Shown here piece after piece: positions 46,989 to 56,796 of a DNA stretch of 64,000 bases (the first letter of the stretch is position 1; each line of letters opens with the position of its first letter). The translations under genes and the position numbers were made by a program. Where the stretch lies: positions 1,302,001 through 1,366,000 of the forward strand of contig CBDDKS010000006.1 in assembly GCA_965230335.1 (NCBI GenBank). The letters are read 5' to 3'. Source of the stretch: CBDDKS01 sp965230335. Lineage in GTDB: Bacteria > Pseudomonadota > Gammaproteobacteria > Enterobacterales > Kangiellaceae. The notes beneath the pieces are model-generated. The model saw nothing but the letters and a program-made list of their open reading frames with translations. It was not told the DNA's origin and made no database searches.

Positions 46989-47225
46989 ATGTCTAGAAAT
47001 ACCAGTGTTACATTAGGCGAACACCTATCCGCATTCGTAAACAGTAAAATTGATTCAGGGCGATTTGAATCAACAAGCGAGGCTGTGAGAGCAGGGTTGC
47101 GCTTGCTTGAGGAGCAGGAAACTAAGTTAGATATCCTCAGAGAAACACTTGCTACAGGAGAGCTGCAACTTGATCAAGGTCAAGGAATTGATGGTGAAAA
47201 CTTTATGAGTGAATTGATTGATTAA
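46989..47225 (+). CDS. parD: ParD-family antitoxin
   Basis: A 78-residue type II antitoxin. The N-terminal ribbon-helix-helix (NTSVTLGEHLSAFVNSKIDS, then STSEAVRAGLRLLEEQE) binds DNA, and the C-terminal tail (LDILRETLATGELQLDQG) neutralises the toxin. I chose ATG at 46989, with GAGG 6 nt upstream; a GTG at 46977 is in frame but lies in that region. The stop overlaps the parE start by one base. Confidence 0.92.
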   Translation: MSRNTSVTLGEHLSAFVNSKIDSGRFESTSEAVRAGLRLLEEQETKLDILRETLATGELQLDQGQGIDGENFMSELID

Positions 47226-47518
47226 TGCCAAGATACATTCTTTCACCACAAGCACAAAAACGTTTAAAGCAAATTCGTGATTACACTCTTGAAAATCATG
47301 GTAAGCAACAGAAAAAAATGTATATGAAAATGTTGCGAGATAAAATGCGACTTGCTGCAGAATCACCGGATAAAGAGGGTAAAGAGCGTAGCGATATAAA
47401 AACAGGATATTACAGCATTAGAGCAGAGAAGCATTATATTTATTATCGTATTCGGGATACACATATAGACATTATTGATGTTCTGCATGGTTCAATGGAA
47501 CCAAATAGACATATTTAA
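47225..47518 (+). CDS. parE: ParE-family toxin
   Basis: A 97-residue RelE/ParE-superfamily toxin. ParE members inhibit DNA gyrase. Typical features are YILSPQAQKRLKQIRDYTLENHG, a central GKERSDIKTGYYSIRAEKHYIYYRI strand region and the C-terminal DIIDVLHGSMEP. The length and the TAATG overlap with parD indicate an intact, co-translated module. It sits between pyrE and the flagellar cluster. Confidence 0.92.
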   Translation: MPRYILSPQAQKRLKQIRDYTLENHGKQQKKMYMKMLRDKMRLAAESPDKEGKERSDIKTGYYSIRAEKHYIYYRIRDTHIDIIDVLHGSMEPNRHI

Positions 47519-47639
47519 ATACTGCTCAAGTGTCATTACATTATAAATAAAGCTCGTTACACATGGTAAAGTGGAAAGAAATAATTTTTATGTAAAAGAG
47601 GAATTGAATTCACGTATATAATTAATTTGATATTAAATG

Positions 47640-47680
47640 CTGTTTATCTTTTACAGGTTTGACCTATAAAAGATAAACAG
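47640..47680. repeat. collapsed MITE-end palindrome behind flgL (possible terminator)
   Basis: CTGTTTATCTTTTA (47640-47653) and TAAAAGATAAACAG (47667-47680) are perfect complements with a 13-base spacer. The right arm, read on the minus strand, continues as TATAGGTCAAACCTG and so matches the MITE end at 44781 over about 27 bases with only a few changes. The two ends of a MITE appear to have been brought together. It starts 4 bases after the flgL stop and could end flgL transcription as a hairpin. Confidence 0.7.
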
Positions 47681-47683
47681 ATC

Positions 47684-48880
47684 CTAGATAAAATTAAATA
47701 ACGTTAAATTTTGAATTCTTGCAAAGCTAGCTTGTGCTGCTTCTAAAATATTTGAATTATGCGCCAATTGTGTAGCAGCTTCCACCAAATCCAAATCACG
47801 AATTTTTGATAATGTTGTTTGTTGAGACAATTTAAGACCCAAATTGGTATTTCTTTCTTGTTCCATAGCATTAAGACGAGAACCAATTTTGGCACGAATG
47901 GTATCAACCTGAGTCGCTGCACTATCAAATGAACTACTCATGGCTATTATATGATTTCTAAAGGTTGCTCTTCCTGCATCTGTGTCTGAAAAGTTATCAA
48001 TTGCCGTTATGATAGTATTCAATGTTGCAAACACACTTTGCCGGGAACTTGGATTAATCGTAAAAACATCGCCTGTTGCCGGTGCCCCTGAAATTTCAAC
48101 ATCAACACCTGCAAATGTAATCACGCTATCCGGTGTATAAGTGCCGGATGCTATGGTTGCTCCACTGGTCACATTCACAATATCGTAATCGGTTGCTGAG
48201 GTAAAACGAATTTCATGAGGATCAACCAAAGCACTTCCTGAGTTGGAATCACTAGGCGTAATAATACCATTTCCTGTATTGGCTGCATTATTACCCGTGA
48301 TAATACCACCATCACCATTTAACACATCAACAAACACATCATAACCCGAATCACTCATGGCTAAAGACAAACCACTGCTGACTTTTAAGAAGCGTTGACC
48401 TTGATCACCCTGATAATTCACATTACCTGCAGCATCCAAAATAAAGGGTTTGGTTTGTGATAAAAATCCTGAAAATAAATAATCACCTGATGAATTTTGT
48501 GTATTTGCCAAACCAATGAGTTCGGTTCTTCTTTCTTGAATTTCAACCTTCACAGCAAGTAATTCATCTTGTGAATAAGTTCCGTTGCCTAATGACACAA
48601 TTAATTCTTTTAAACGAAAATAAATATTACTTACACCATTTAATGTCGTTTCCTCAAGCTGATTCGCACTTTGTAAAAAATCTGCATTACGATTAAACTG
48701 ATCAATTAAGGCAATATCCGTATCTAATAATAATTCTGTTGTTGCTGCAACAGGATCATCAGCTGGTGTTAAAAAACGTCTTTGTAAAGAAATTTTTTCC
48801 TGAAGCGATTGTAATTCAGATTGCCTATTTAATAACTGTTGCAATCCGGATGAATTAATTTGACTGGTTGATATTCTCAT
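47684..48880 (-). CDS. flgL: flagellar hook-filament junction protein FlgL (HAP3)
   Basis: A 398-residue flagellin-like protein that joins hook to filament. The N-terminal helix (MRISTSQINSSGLQQLLNRQSELQ) and C-terminal helix (QTTLSKIRDLDLVEAATQL) are conserved, and a variable Asn/Ser/Gly-rich middle domain spans about 150-290. It is the last gene of the flgB-L cluster, 40 nt behind flgK; a MITE-like palindrome follows. Confidence 0.95.
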   Translation of the reverse strand: MRISTSQINSSGLQQLLNRQSELQSLQEKISLQRRFLTPADDPVAATTELLLDTDIALIDQFNRNADFLQSANQLEETTLNGVSNIYFRLKELIVSLGNGTYSQDELLAVKVEIQERRTELIGLANTQNSSGDYLFSGFLSQTKPFILDAAGNVNYQGDQGQRFLKVSSGLSLAMSDSGYDVFVDVLNGDGGIITGNNAANTGNGIITPSDSNSGSALVDPHEIRFTSATDYDIVNVTSGATIASGTYTPDSVITFAGVDVEISGAPATGDVFTINPSSRQSVFATLNTIITAIDNFSDTDAGRATFRNHIIAMSSSFDSAATQVDTIRAKIGSRLNAMEQERNTNLGLKLSQQTTLSKIRDLDLVEAATQLAHNSNILEAAQASFARIQNLTLFNFI

Positions 48881-48920
48881 AAGCTACATTCTTTAGCATG
48901 CTATTTTTAAATAACTCTTT

Positions 48921-50906
48921 TTACCGAGTAATATCTAAAACAGATTGAAACAAAGTTCTGGCAACCTGTACAACTTGTGCAGCCGCCTGATAAGCTTGTT
49001 CAAATTTAATTAAATTAGCGGCTTCTTCATCTAAATTAACACCTGAAATAGATTTTTGTCGTTCTGTTGCTTGTGTTAATAAACTTTGCGATGCTGTTAA
49101 ATTAATTCTTGCCTCCTGTGTTTTAGAACCTACATCACTGACCAAACGAGAGAAAGCTTCCTGATAGTTCGAACTGCCATTATCTAATGTATTGGTTAAC
49201 TGTAAATCAGCCATCGCCAATATATTTCTGTTATCTCCTGTGCCACCTTGATTATATTGTATATTAAAAGTATCACCCGCTTGTGGAGTACCACTCATAG
49301 TTACTTCATAACCATAACTTAAACCCGCTAAGCCCAATAGGTTATTCTGTTGATTGGCTACAAAACCTGCAACAGGGCCTGTTATTAAGGCATTAGTATT
49401 GGCATTACGAACATTGAAGGTTGTACCACTCACAAACTCTATGATTAATGGCGGATCAAGGTCGTTAGCAATATTGGATAACTGAGGTGTTGTTGTGTCA
49501 GTAACTGAGATCGTATCGATTTTACCTGTACCAATATTACTCACAGACGATTGTCCTGATACAGGTAAAGCCGCAGCAATCAATGCTGGATCACTGATTG
49601 CTAAGGTGATATCACGCGCTCCTAATCGGGTTGGCAGAATTTTAAAACTATCACCATTGGCAACCGTACCAGATAAAAGATTAATACTGAAACCTTCTGA
49701 TGCAAAGGTAACTGTTGCAGGTAATGCACCCGGTGCAGCAAAAGTGCTGATGACTGTACTGGTTGTTTCATTGGTTAATGTGTAATTTCCCGCATTAAAA
49801 CTTAAAGAGTAATTGCTGTTGTTTAACACACTAACATCATCAATATCAACACTGAGTGACAAACTACCCGTATTTCCTGTATCTGAAACGGCTCGACTTG
49901 CCGAGGCACTGGTACTGTTAATATCTGAAAAAAATAAACCACCCAAATTATTATTTAAATCCATACCCAATTGATGCTGATTATTCATTGTCTCACTAAT
50001 ACCTAAAGCCACCCGGCCCAATGTGTTATAAGCTGGTGTTAATACTTCATTTCTGATTCTTAAATAACCACCAATTTCTCCACCCGATAATGAGCCAACA
50101 ATAGATGTGCTGGTGCTCCCTGTTTGTAAAAGAATATCCATATTTTGTGGATCATCAGTATCCGGTTGTGCAACAATTTGATTGGCAACAGCGCCTACAA
50201 CCAAAGCCTGCCCTGTTCCAATAAAGACATTCACATTACCGCCACTTGTTTCTATTGTAGAAATATCCACTAATTCACTCAATTGAACCAAAACTCTTTC
50301 TCGTTCATCCAGTAAATCATTAGGTGCACCCTGATTTCCTCCAAAAGCTGCTGTAATTTGTGTGTTTAACTCTGCCAAATTACTGGATAATGTAGTAACT
50401 TGCTGTGCAATATTTTTAAAAGATAAGTTAATCGATTCTCTTTGTGTTTCTAATTGATCATATAGTGTATTAAAACGTTTCACCAAAATATCAGATTGGC
50501 TTAATAAAACTTGTCGGGCTGTAATAGAAGAAGGTTCATTGGCAACCGCTTGTACGGCGGAAAAATAATTTTGCAATGAACGATGGATACCAGTGTTGGT
50601 ATCGGCCATTAATGAATCCAAACGACTGGCCTGCTCTAAAAAAATATCTTTTTCACTCACATCTGAAGTATGATCTTGTATTTCTAATGCAACCGTACCA
50701 TTAAATATTCTTCGTACATTATTAACTTCAACACCCGAGCCAAAAAAATTTCCACCAAAAAACTGTGGTATCCTTGCTGATAGTTCAGCACGTTGTCGAC
50801 TGTAACCTTCGGTATTTGCATTAGCAATATTATGTGATGTCGTATTGATAGACGCCTGTGATGACGCCAATGCTGATATACCTATGTTTAAATAACTATC
50901 CGGCAT
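48921..50906 (-). CDS. flgK: flagellar hook-associated protein FlgK (HAP1)
   Basis: A 661-residue hook-filament junction protein. The N-terminal segment (GISALASSQASINTTSHNIANANTEGYS) is the rod/hook axial signature; LLDERERVLVQLSELVDI follows in the coiled-coil part, and the C-terminus (NLIKFEQAYQAAAQVVQVAR) is the paired helix. The middle is variable, rich in Thr, Ser and Asn. It lies between flgJ and flgL. Confidence 0.96.
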   Translation of the reverse strand: MPDSYLNIGISALASSQASINTTSHNIANANTEGYSRQRAELSARIPQFFGGNFFGSGVEVNNVRRIFNGTVALEIQDHTSDVSEKDIFLEQASRLDSLMADTNTGIHRSLQNYFSAVQAVANEPSSITARQVLLSQSDILVKRFNTLYDQLETQRESINLSFKNIAQQVTTLSSNLAELNTQITAAFGGNQGAPNDLLDERERVLVQLSELVDISTIETSGGNVNVFIGTGQALVVGAVANQIVAQPDTDDPQNMDILLQTGSTSTSIVGSLSGGEIGGYLRIRNEVLTPAYNTLGRVALGISETMNNQHQLGMDLNNNLGGLFFSDINSTSASASRAVSDTGNTGSLSLSVDIDDVSVLNNSNYSLSFNAGNYTLTNETTSTVISTFAAPGALPATVTFASEGFSINLLSGTVANGDSFKILPTRLGARDITLAISDPALIAAALPVSGQSSVSNIGTGKIDTISVTDTTTPQLSNIANDLDPPLIIEFVSGTTFNVRNANTNALITGPVAGFVANQQNNLLGLAGLSYGYEVTMSGTPQAGDTFNIQYNQGGTGDNRNILAMADLQLTNTLDNGSSNYQEAFSRLVSDVGSKTQEARINLTASQSLLTQATERQKSISGVNLDEEAANLIKFEQAYQAAAQVVQVARTLFQSVLDITR

Positions 50907-50948
50907 ATGATTTCTCCTTTATGATTTGATAATCAATCAACATAAGCC

Positions 50949-51965
50949 TTATTCCTGAATTTTATCCAGCGATTCACGCTTATAAATAGATAATACTTTA
51001 TCTGCATAATCTGGATCTGTTGCATAGCCAGCATCCTGTATTTCCTGAATATATTGTTCCGGTTCATGGGATACCGATAAAGCTTTTTGATAACGTGGTT
51101 GCGTTAAAATAAAATCTACATAGTCTTCAAATGAAGCTTTAATACTTTCATAAGCTCTAAACATTTGATTAAGTCGTTTCATCATACCTTGCTCGAACTC
51201 TATGGTTGAATGGGTCACTTTATTACCTTGCCATCGTGTATCTGCTTTAATTCCAAATAAATTATTGGATGTCGCTTCGCCCTGTTTAGAATGAATACTT
51301 TTGCCCCAACCTGTTTCTAATGCCGCCTGCGCAATCAATAACCCAGGAGCAACACCCATCAGTTGAGCTGCTTTTTTTGCAAAAGGTAATAGTTGGCTAA
51401 TGAAATCCTCTTTACTGTCAAATGATGTATGAGTATACGATGCTGTTTTGTTATGGGATACATCATCTTTCATTACAGATTGTTCAATATTGATGGTTTC
51501 TACTTCTATCTCTTTCACATCCAATTGATTTTTCTGAGTATTGACTACCTGAGTATCCGCTAATAAAGCCGTTTTATTTTCAACAGGATAAACTTGTGTT
51601 ATTTTTGATACTTCTTCTGGTTTTGATGAATGATTTAATTTCGACAGTTGCTGATACAATAAATCACCCAAACCTAACGAACTGGATTTAGCCAGTAATA
51701 AAGAAATTTGTTTATCATGCATATCATGATAAATATCATAATTCTTATTATTTAATGGAGATTCCTCACCAAGAATCTGATTGGTTGAACGCATATTCTT
51801 TAAAATCAAACTAAAGAAGTAAGATTCAAATTCTTTAACCGCAGATTTTAATGCCTTATCACCATCCTGTTGTGCCTGTTGTCTTAAATTAATCGAAGCG
51901 GCATGAATATCATGGTATAAGCCCGTGTCTTTTAAATCGGATACATTGGTTAAAAAAGAATTCAT
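50949..51965 (-). CDS. flgJ: flagellar rod-assembly protein and peptidoglycan hydrolase FlgJ
   Basis: A 338-residue two-domain protein. The N-terminal part (about 1-110; ESYFFSLILKNMRSTN) is the rod-capping domain; after a linker of about 80 residues the C-terminal part (about 190-338) is a beta-N-acetylglucosaminidase domain with the catalytic Glu in LIAQAALETGWGKS and later YTDPDYADKV-type residues (GYATDPDYADKVLSIYKR). It opens the cell wall for the growing rod. It follows flgI closely. Confidence 0.95.
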   Translation of the reverse strand: MNSFLTNVSDLKDTGLYHDIHAASINLRQQAQQDGDKALKSAVKEFESYFFSLILKNMRSTNQILGEESPLNNKNYDIYHDMHDKQISLLLAKSSSLGLGDLLYQQLSKLNHSSKPEEVSKITQVYPVENKTALLADTQVVNTQKNQLDVKEIEVETINIEQSVMKDDVSHNKTASYTHTSFDSKEDFISQLLPFAKKAAQLMGVAPGLLIAQAALETGWGKSIHSKQGEATSNNLFGIKADTRWQGNKVTHSTIEFEQGMMKRLNQMFRAYESIKASFEDYVDFILTQPRYQKALSVSHEPEQYIQEIQDAGYATDPDYADKVLSIYKRESLDKIQE

Positions 51966-51977
51966 TATCTGCTCAGC

Positions 51978-53102
51978 CTATATCACCTTGATTTCACCCT
52001 GGATGGCCCCTGCTTGTTTCAAAGCTTCCAAAATGGCCATCAGATCACCTGGAGCGGCACCAACTGCATTCACCGCCTGCACTAATTCATTCAATGAAAC
52101 ACCCGGTTTAAAATGAAACATGCGGGAATCCGGCAGTTCAACATCAATATCTGTTTGTTGTTGAACGGCTGTTTGCCCTTGTGCCAATGGATTGGGCTGA
52201 ACAATCTCTTCCGTTTCAACAATAGTCACCACCAGATTACCATGTGATACCGCAGCTTCTTTTACTCGCACATGTTTTCCAACCACAATAGTACCTGTAC
52301 GGGAGTTAATAATAATTCTGGAACTGGCGTCGGCAGTTTCAATTTCCAGATTTTCAATCGCCGAAAGAAAGGCCACTCTTTGTGAGGGATCTCTGGGTGC
52401 ACTGACTTGAATGGATGTTGCATCCATAGGTTTTGCTGTATTAGGGCCTACAAAATCATTAATGGCTTTTGCCAGTCTTCGTGATGTTGTGAAGTCGGCC
52501 TGTTTTAGATTTAAGGTAAAATGTGTTCCTTTGGCAAAAGGACTCTCAACACTGCGTTCGACGGTTGCACCATTGGCAATGCGACCTGATGTCGGTATAT
52601 TTAAAGTGACTCTCGAACCATCATTTCCCTGTACACCAAATCCACCAACCACCAGGTTACCCTGAGCCAGTGCATAAACCTGACCATTCACCGCTTTTAA
52701 TGGCGTTAATAATAATGATCCACCTCTTAAACTTTCTGCACTACCCAAACTACTCACAGTAACATCAATGGTTTGACCTGGTTTTGCAAAGGCGGGCAAC
52801 TCCGCATGAACCGCCACAGCAGCCACATTATTGGCACTGGGATTTAATCCTGCAGGCAAAGTAATACCAAATTGATTAAGCATGGTTTTGAATGTTTGAC
52901 CTGTATAAACAGTTTGTTCTCCTGAACCATCCAAGCCTACCACTAAACCATAACCCACCAGATAATTACTTCTGACACCTTGTACACTGGCTATATCTTT
53001 CAGCCTTTCTGACCATGCAGAATGATGAAAAAAAACAGCCAACAGAGCCAATAAAAAACAAATGGCCTGTCGATTCATTTTATCAAATAGTTTTATAAAC
53101 AT
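51978..53102 (-). CDS. flgI: flagellar P-ring protein FlgI
   Basis: A 374-residue periplasmic protein that forms the ring around the rod in the peptidoglycan layer. A signal peptide (ICFLLALLAVFFHHSAWS) is followed by RLKDIASVQGVRSNYLVGYG, the LNQFGITLPAGLNPSANNVAAV segment and a C-terminal part with DLMAILEALKQAGA. Start at 53102, or ATG at 53078 just before the signal peptide core. Length is as usual. Confidence 0.96.
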   Translation of the reverse strand: MFIKLFDKMNRQAICFLLALLAVFFHHSAWSERLKDIASVQGVRSNYLVGYGLVVGLDGSGEQTVYTGQTFKTMLNQFGITLPAGLNPSANNVAAVAVHAELPAFAKPGQTIDVTVSSLGSAESLRGGSLLLTPLKAVNGQVYALAQGNLVVGGFGVQGNDGSRVTLNIPTSGRIANGATVERSVESPFAKGTHFTLNLKQADFTTSRRLAKAINDFVGPNTAKPMDATSIQVSAPRDPSQRVAFLSAIENLEIETADASSRIIINSRTGTIVVGKHVRVKEAAVSHGNLVVTIVETEEIVQPNPLAQGQTAVQQQTDIDVELPDSRMFHFKPGVSLNELVQAVNAVGAAPGDLMAILEALKQAGAIQGEIKVI

Positions 53103-53121
53103 ATCATTGCCCTAACATCAT

Positions 53122-53808
53122 TTAAAATGGCCACCAACCGCTATTGAAAAAGCGTGTCAACCAGCCTTGTGTATTCGCCTCAGCCAAAGGTCCTGTACCA
53201 CTGTATTGGATACGTGCATTAGCCAAACGATTGGAATCGATCATATTTTCTGCTGACACATCATTGGGTCGAATAATACCGCTGATTCGAATAAATTCAT
53301 TACCTTGATTGAGCGTAATCCATTTCTCTCCACGAACCACTAAATAACCATTAGGTAATACTTGATGTACCGTCACCGAAATCGTACCATTTAAACGATT
53401 ACTTTGCGCTGTGTCGGATTCTGCTTTAAATTCATTTTCTCCTGAAACACCTAATTCAAACGATTTTTGATCATTATCAAAGGTTACCTGCGTTCCTGCA
53501 ATGGTTGGATTAGATAAAGACACATCGGTTTCTTTTGAAATTTCTGTATCTGCATTTTTACTGGCATTTGTTGATTCGGTTAAAACAACCGTAATAATAT
53601 CGCCAATACGTCTGGCTTTTACATCTTCATAAAGATACAAAAAAGAAGATTGTTGATATAAAGAACCATTATCCGATACTTTATGAACAGGATAATTCGG
53701 CATAACGGGCGCATATCTTGGATCATCTGGTGTTGGAGGCATTAAGTTAATACAACCTGGCAATAAACCAAGAATGAACATGTAAAATAAAAATGTAGAG
53801 AGTTTCAT
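53122..53808 (-). CDS. flgH: flagellar L-ring lipoprotein FlgH
   Basis: A 228-residue outer-membrane lipoprotein forming the L ring. The leader ends in the lipobox LLPGC at about residue 18. Diagnostic features are SLYQQSSFLYLYEDVKARRIGDIITVVLTES, the VLPNGYLVVRGEKWI strand and GIIRPNDVSAEN. It follows flgG in the operon. Confidence 0.96.
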   Translation of the reverse strand: MKLSTFLFYMFILGLLPGCINLMPPTPDDPRYAPVMPNYPVHKVSDNGSLYQQSSFLYLYEDVKARRIGDIITVVLTESTNASKNADTEISKETDVSLSNPTIAGTQVTFDNDQKSFELGVSGENEFKAESDTAQSNRLNGTISVTVHQVLPNGYLVVRGEKWITLNQGNEFIRISGIIRPNDVSAENMIDSNRLANARIQYSGTGPLAEANTQGWLTRFFNSGWWPF

Positions 53809-53835
53809 AAAATATATCTTATCTATTTGCTTTCA

Positions 53836-54624
53836 TCATAAAGTTTGATTAACAAACTGCATCATTTGATCAACACTGGAAACCACTTTCGAATTAATTT
53901 CATAGGCTCTTTGTGTTTCTATAAGGGAAATCATTTCTTCTACAACTGAAACGTTTGAAGATTCTAACTGCCCACCTCTTAATTGACCCAAGCCACCTTG
54001 TCCTGGTGTGCCTACAATAGGTGCACCACTTGCTGCGGTTTCAATAAACAGGTTTTGCCCAATAGGTTGTAAACCACCATTATTGATAAAATCAGCTGTC
54101 TGAATATTACCTAAATTACTGGTTGCTGCCTGACCTTGTATTTGTGCAGTCACGGTACCATCAATACCAATATTTAAACCTGTTACATCCTGTGGCAAAG
54201 TAATTGCTGGTTGCAGTAAATAACCCGAACCTGCGGTAACAATTTGACCATTTTCGTCTAATGAAAAATTACCTGCCCGAGTATACGCGGTTTGTCCATC
54301 AGGTAATAACACCTGAAAAAATCCAGCACCTTCTATAGCCATATCCAGTTGACTTTGAGTGGTTTGAAAAGAACCTTGAGAAAAATCTTTTTGTGTCGCT
54401 ACGGTTTTAACACCTGTACCTAACATCAAACCAGAAGGAAGTTCGGTATTTTGAGAAGATTGTCCACCAGGCTGACGAACCGTCTGATAAAACAAATCTT
54501 CAAATACGGCTCGGCTTTTTTTATAACCTAATGTGCTGGCATTGGCCAGGTTATTCGATATGACTTGTAAATCGGTCTGCTGTGCATCAAGACCAGTTTT
54601 ACTAATCCAAAGTGCTGCATTCAT
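53836..54624 (-). CDS. flgG: flagellar distal rod protein FlgG
   Basis: A 262-residue axial protein of the distal rod. It starts with ALWISKTGLDAQQTDLQVISNNLANASTLGYKKS, has the FlgG-specific inserted region (ENTELPSGLMLGTGVK-like: NTELPSGLMLGTGVKTVAT) and ends in the axial C-terminal helix (MISLIETQRAYEINSKVV). Length equals the family norm. Confidence 0.97.
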   Translation of the reverse strand: MNAALWISKTGLDAQQTDLQVISNNLANASTLGYKKSRAVFEDLFYQTVRQPGGQSSQNTELPSGLMLGTGVKTVATQKDFSQGSFQTTQSQLDMAIEGAGFFQVLLPDGQTAYTRAGNFSLDENGQIVTAGSGYLLQPAITLPQDVTGLNIGIDGTVTAQIQGQAATSNLGNIQTADFINNGGLQPIGQNLFIETAASGAPIVGTPGQGGLGQLRGGQLESSNVSVVEEMISLIETQRAYEINSKVVSSVDQMMQFVNQTL

Positions 54625-54655
54625 AGCTTTCTCCCAATAACGGTATCTTTAGTCA

Positions 54656-55396
54656 TTAATTAAAATGCAATAAATCTTCAAGTGCACGATCATTTTGTTC
54701 TGATGTGGTCATCATTTTGACCTGCATTTCAAATTGACGTGAAAGAGAAATCATTTTTGTTAATTCACCAATCGAATTGACATTACTGGATTCTAATGAA
54801 CCCGATTCAATCGTCACTTCTGCATTGGGTATTTCTATTTGTCCATCTTTCCTGATAAATAAACCTTCTTCGTTTTTCATCAGATCTTCTACATTAGGTT
54901 TTACCAGCTTGATTCTATCCAAAACGGTCACATCCGTTGATGGCGCACCTTTAGGACGAATCGATATCGTACCATCTCTCGCAATTTCCACTTTATCAAA
55001 TGGTGGGAAAGCAATAGGGCCTCCATTGCCCAGAATAAGTTTCCCAGCTCCGTTTTCTAACAAACCGTTTGCATTAATTTTTAAATCACCTCTGCGTGTA
55101 TAAGCTTCAGTCCCATTATCCCCAATCACACTAATCCAACCTTCACCTCTTATTGAAAAATCAAAATCATTACCCGTTGAAACAACCGTGCCCATATCAA
55201 AGTTGTAACCTGGTCTTTCTGATAAAGCAAAAGCCCGACTGGGTTGTCCATCACCATACACCGGCATGGCTCTAAACTGTTCCAAGTCTGCCCGAAAACC
55301 CAGCGTCTTTGCATTGGCCAGGTTATTGGCAACCTGAGCTTGAGCCACCATGGTTTGCTTGGCACCCGACATGGCGATATACACTAAGTTATCCAT
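54656..55396 (-). CDS. flgF: flagellar proximal rod protein FlgF
   Basis: A 246-residue rod protein. The N-terminal MDNLVYIAMSGAKQTMVAQA followed by VANNLANAKTLGFRADLEQF is diagnostic, and the C-terminus has the axial LTKMISLSRQFEMQVKMM helix. It precedes flgG and follows flgE, the standard order. Confidence 0.96.
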   Translation of the reverse strand: MDNLVYIAMSGAKQTMVAQAQVANNLANAKTLGFRADLEQFRAMPVYGDGQPSRAFALSERPGYNFDMGTVVSTGNDFDFSIRGEGWISVIGDNGTEAYTRRGDLKINANGLLENGAGKLILGNGGPIAFPPFDKVEIARDGTISIRPKGAPSTDVTVLDRIKLVKPNVEDLMKNEEGLFIRKDGQIEIPNAEVTIESGSLESSNVNSIGELTKMISLSRQFEMQVKMMTTSEQNDRALEDLLHFN

Positions 55397-55464
55397 GATT
55401 GCCTCTATTGATTAGTGAAAATAACATCATCAGTTGAATACTCTACGATTCATTAAATAAACGA

Positions 55465-56745
55465 TTAACGTATTTGAATAATGGTTTGTGTGACCGCATT
55501 ATTGGTTTCAATGGTTCTTGCATTGGCCTGGAAATTTCTTTGTGCAGTAATCAGATTCACCAGTTCAGCGGTTAAATCCACATTAGATGTCTCAATAGCA
55601 CCTGCCCGAATTTGTCCAAAACTGGATGTTAATGCTTCGCCTGCCAGAGGTTCTCCTGAGTTAATAGAATCTGTCCAGATATTGTTGCCACTTTGAGACA
55701 ATCCCTGTGGATTGGCAAAGCGTACCAATGCAATTTTACCAATAGAATCTGATTGCCCATTAGAAAAGTTAGCTCTGACAACACCTTCATCATTAATTTC
55801 GACACCAGCCAACCGACCAATCGTTGCACCATTTTGCTCTAGCGTATTGACAGTAAAGGGTGATGCAAATTGAGTGGGTGCATTATTCGCGTAATCAAAT
55901 GTTAGGGTTTGTGCCGCATTGGAACCATTAGTAAAACCCAGGCCCACTGTTGTTGGATTCGCTGGAACCGTTGTCTGAAATGTACCTGCATTATCAAATG
56001 TCATCGTATGATAAAGTTGCCCACCTGCACCGGCTGTACCACCGGCTATATCCACGGCATTACCATCAACCTGATAATAGACAGCCCAACTATTGGTTGT
56101 TGCTGCATCTTTTACATAGTAAGCCGTCACAATATGACTTTCTCCCAATGAGTCAAACAGTGTTGCAGAAGTTGACGCGCTAAAGGTGCTTGGTGATGTT
56201 GCGTCAAAATTGTTGACAACTAAATCAGCCGTATTAGCTGGTAGGTTGACACCCAATTCAAATTCAGATGTTTCAATGGGTGCTCCGGCTGTTTGCGGTA
56301 TTTGAATGGGTACCGTACTGGATAAAGCCGTAGATGTTACTGTACCATCAGCATTGGTAGGAAATACTTGTAATTGCGCACCAGCACTGTTGACAATAAA
56401 CCCATCATTATCAACACCAAATTCACCGGCTCGTGTATAAACCTTATCGCCAGTACCCTGACTTGAATTCATCACAAAAAAACCTTCACCGGAAATGGCC
56501 AAATCCAATGTATTGGCTGTAAATTCCAGATTACCTTGTGAAAATTGTTGAGCAACATTCAATAATAAAACCCCATTACCAATGGCTGTATTTGAGTTGC
56601 CTAATGTTGACGATGAAAAAATATCACCAAATTCAGCACGGGAAAATTTAAATCCGGTTGTACTCACATTTGCAATATTATTACTCGTGACATTCAAATC
56701 GGATTGTGCTGCATTTAAACCACTTAATGCTGTATTAAATGACAT
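55465..56745 (-). CDS. flgE: flagellar hook protein FlgE
   Basis: A 426-residue protein that polymerises into the hook. It begins SFNTALSGLNAAQSDLNVTSNNIANVSTTGFK and ends with ELVNLITAQRNFQANARTIE, both axial-family signatures; the middle holds the variable exposed domains, rich in Thr, Ala and Asn. Length is typical. It lies between flgD and flgF. Confidence 0.97.
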   Translation of the reverse strand: MSFNTALSGLNAAQSDLNVTSNNIANVSTTGFKFSRAEFGDIFSSSTLGNSNTAIGNGVLLLNVAQQFSQGNLEFTANTLDLAISGEGFFVMNSSQGTGDKVYTRAGEFGVDNDGFIVNSAGAQLQVFPTNADGTVTSTALSSTVPIQIPQTAGAPIETSEFELGVNLPANTADLVVNNFDATSPSTFSASTSATLFDSLGESHIVTAYYVKDAATTNSWAVYYQVDGNAVDIAGGTAGAGGQLYHTMTFDNAGTFQTTVPANPTTVGLGFTNGSNAAQTLTFDYANNAPTQFASPFTVNTLEQNGATIGRLAGVEINDEGVVRANFSNGQSDSIGKIALVRFANPQGLSQSGNNIWTDSINSGEPLAGEALTSSFGQIRAGAIETSNVDLTAELVNLITAQRNFQANARTIETNNAVTQTIIQIR

Positions 56746-56796
56746 AATTGACTCCTAATATTTTTTGGATATTACAATTTAAAAATGAAAACATAC

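Noticed and set aside
49495..49785. 96-codon open frame antisense to flgK
   Set aside because: Lies fully inside flgK, whose protein is clearly conserved; a shadow frame.
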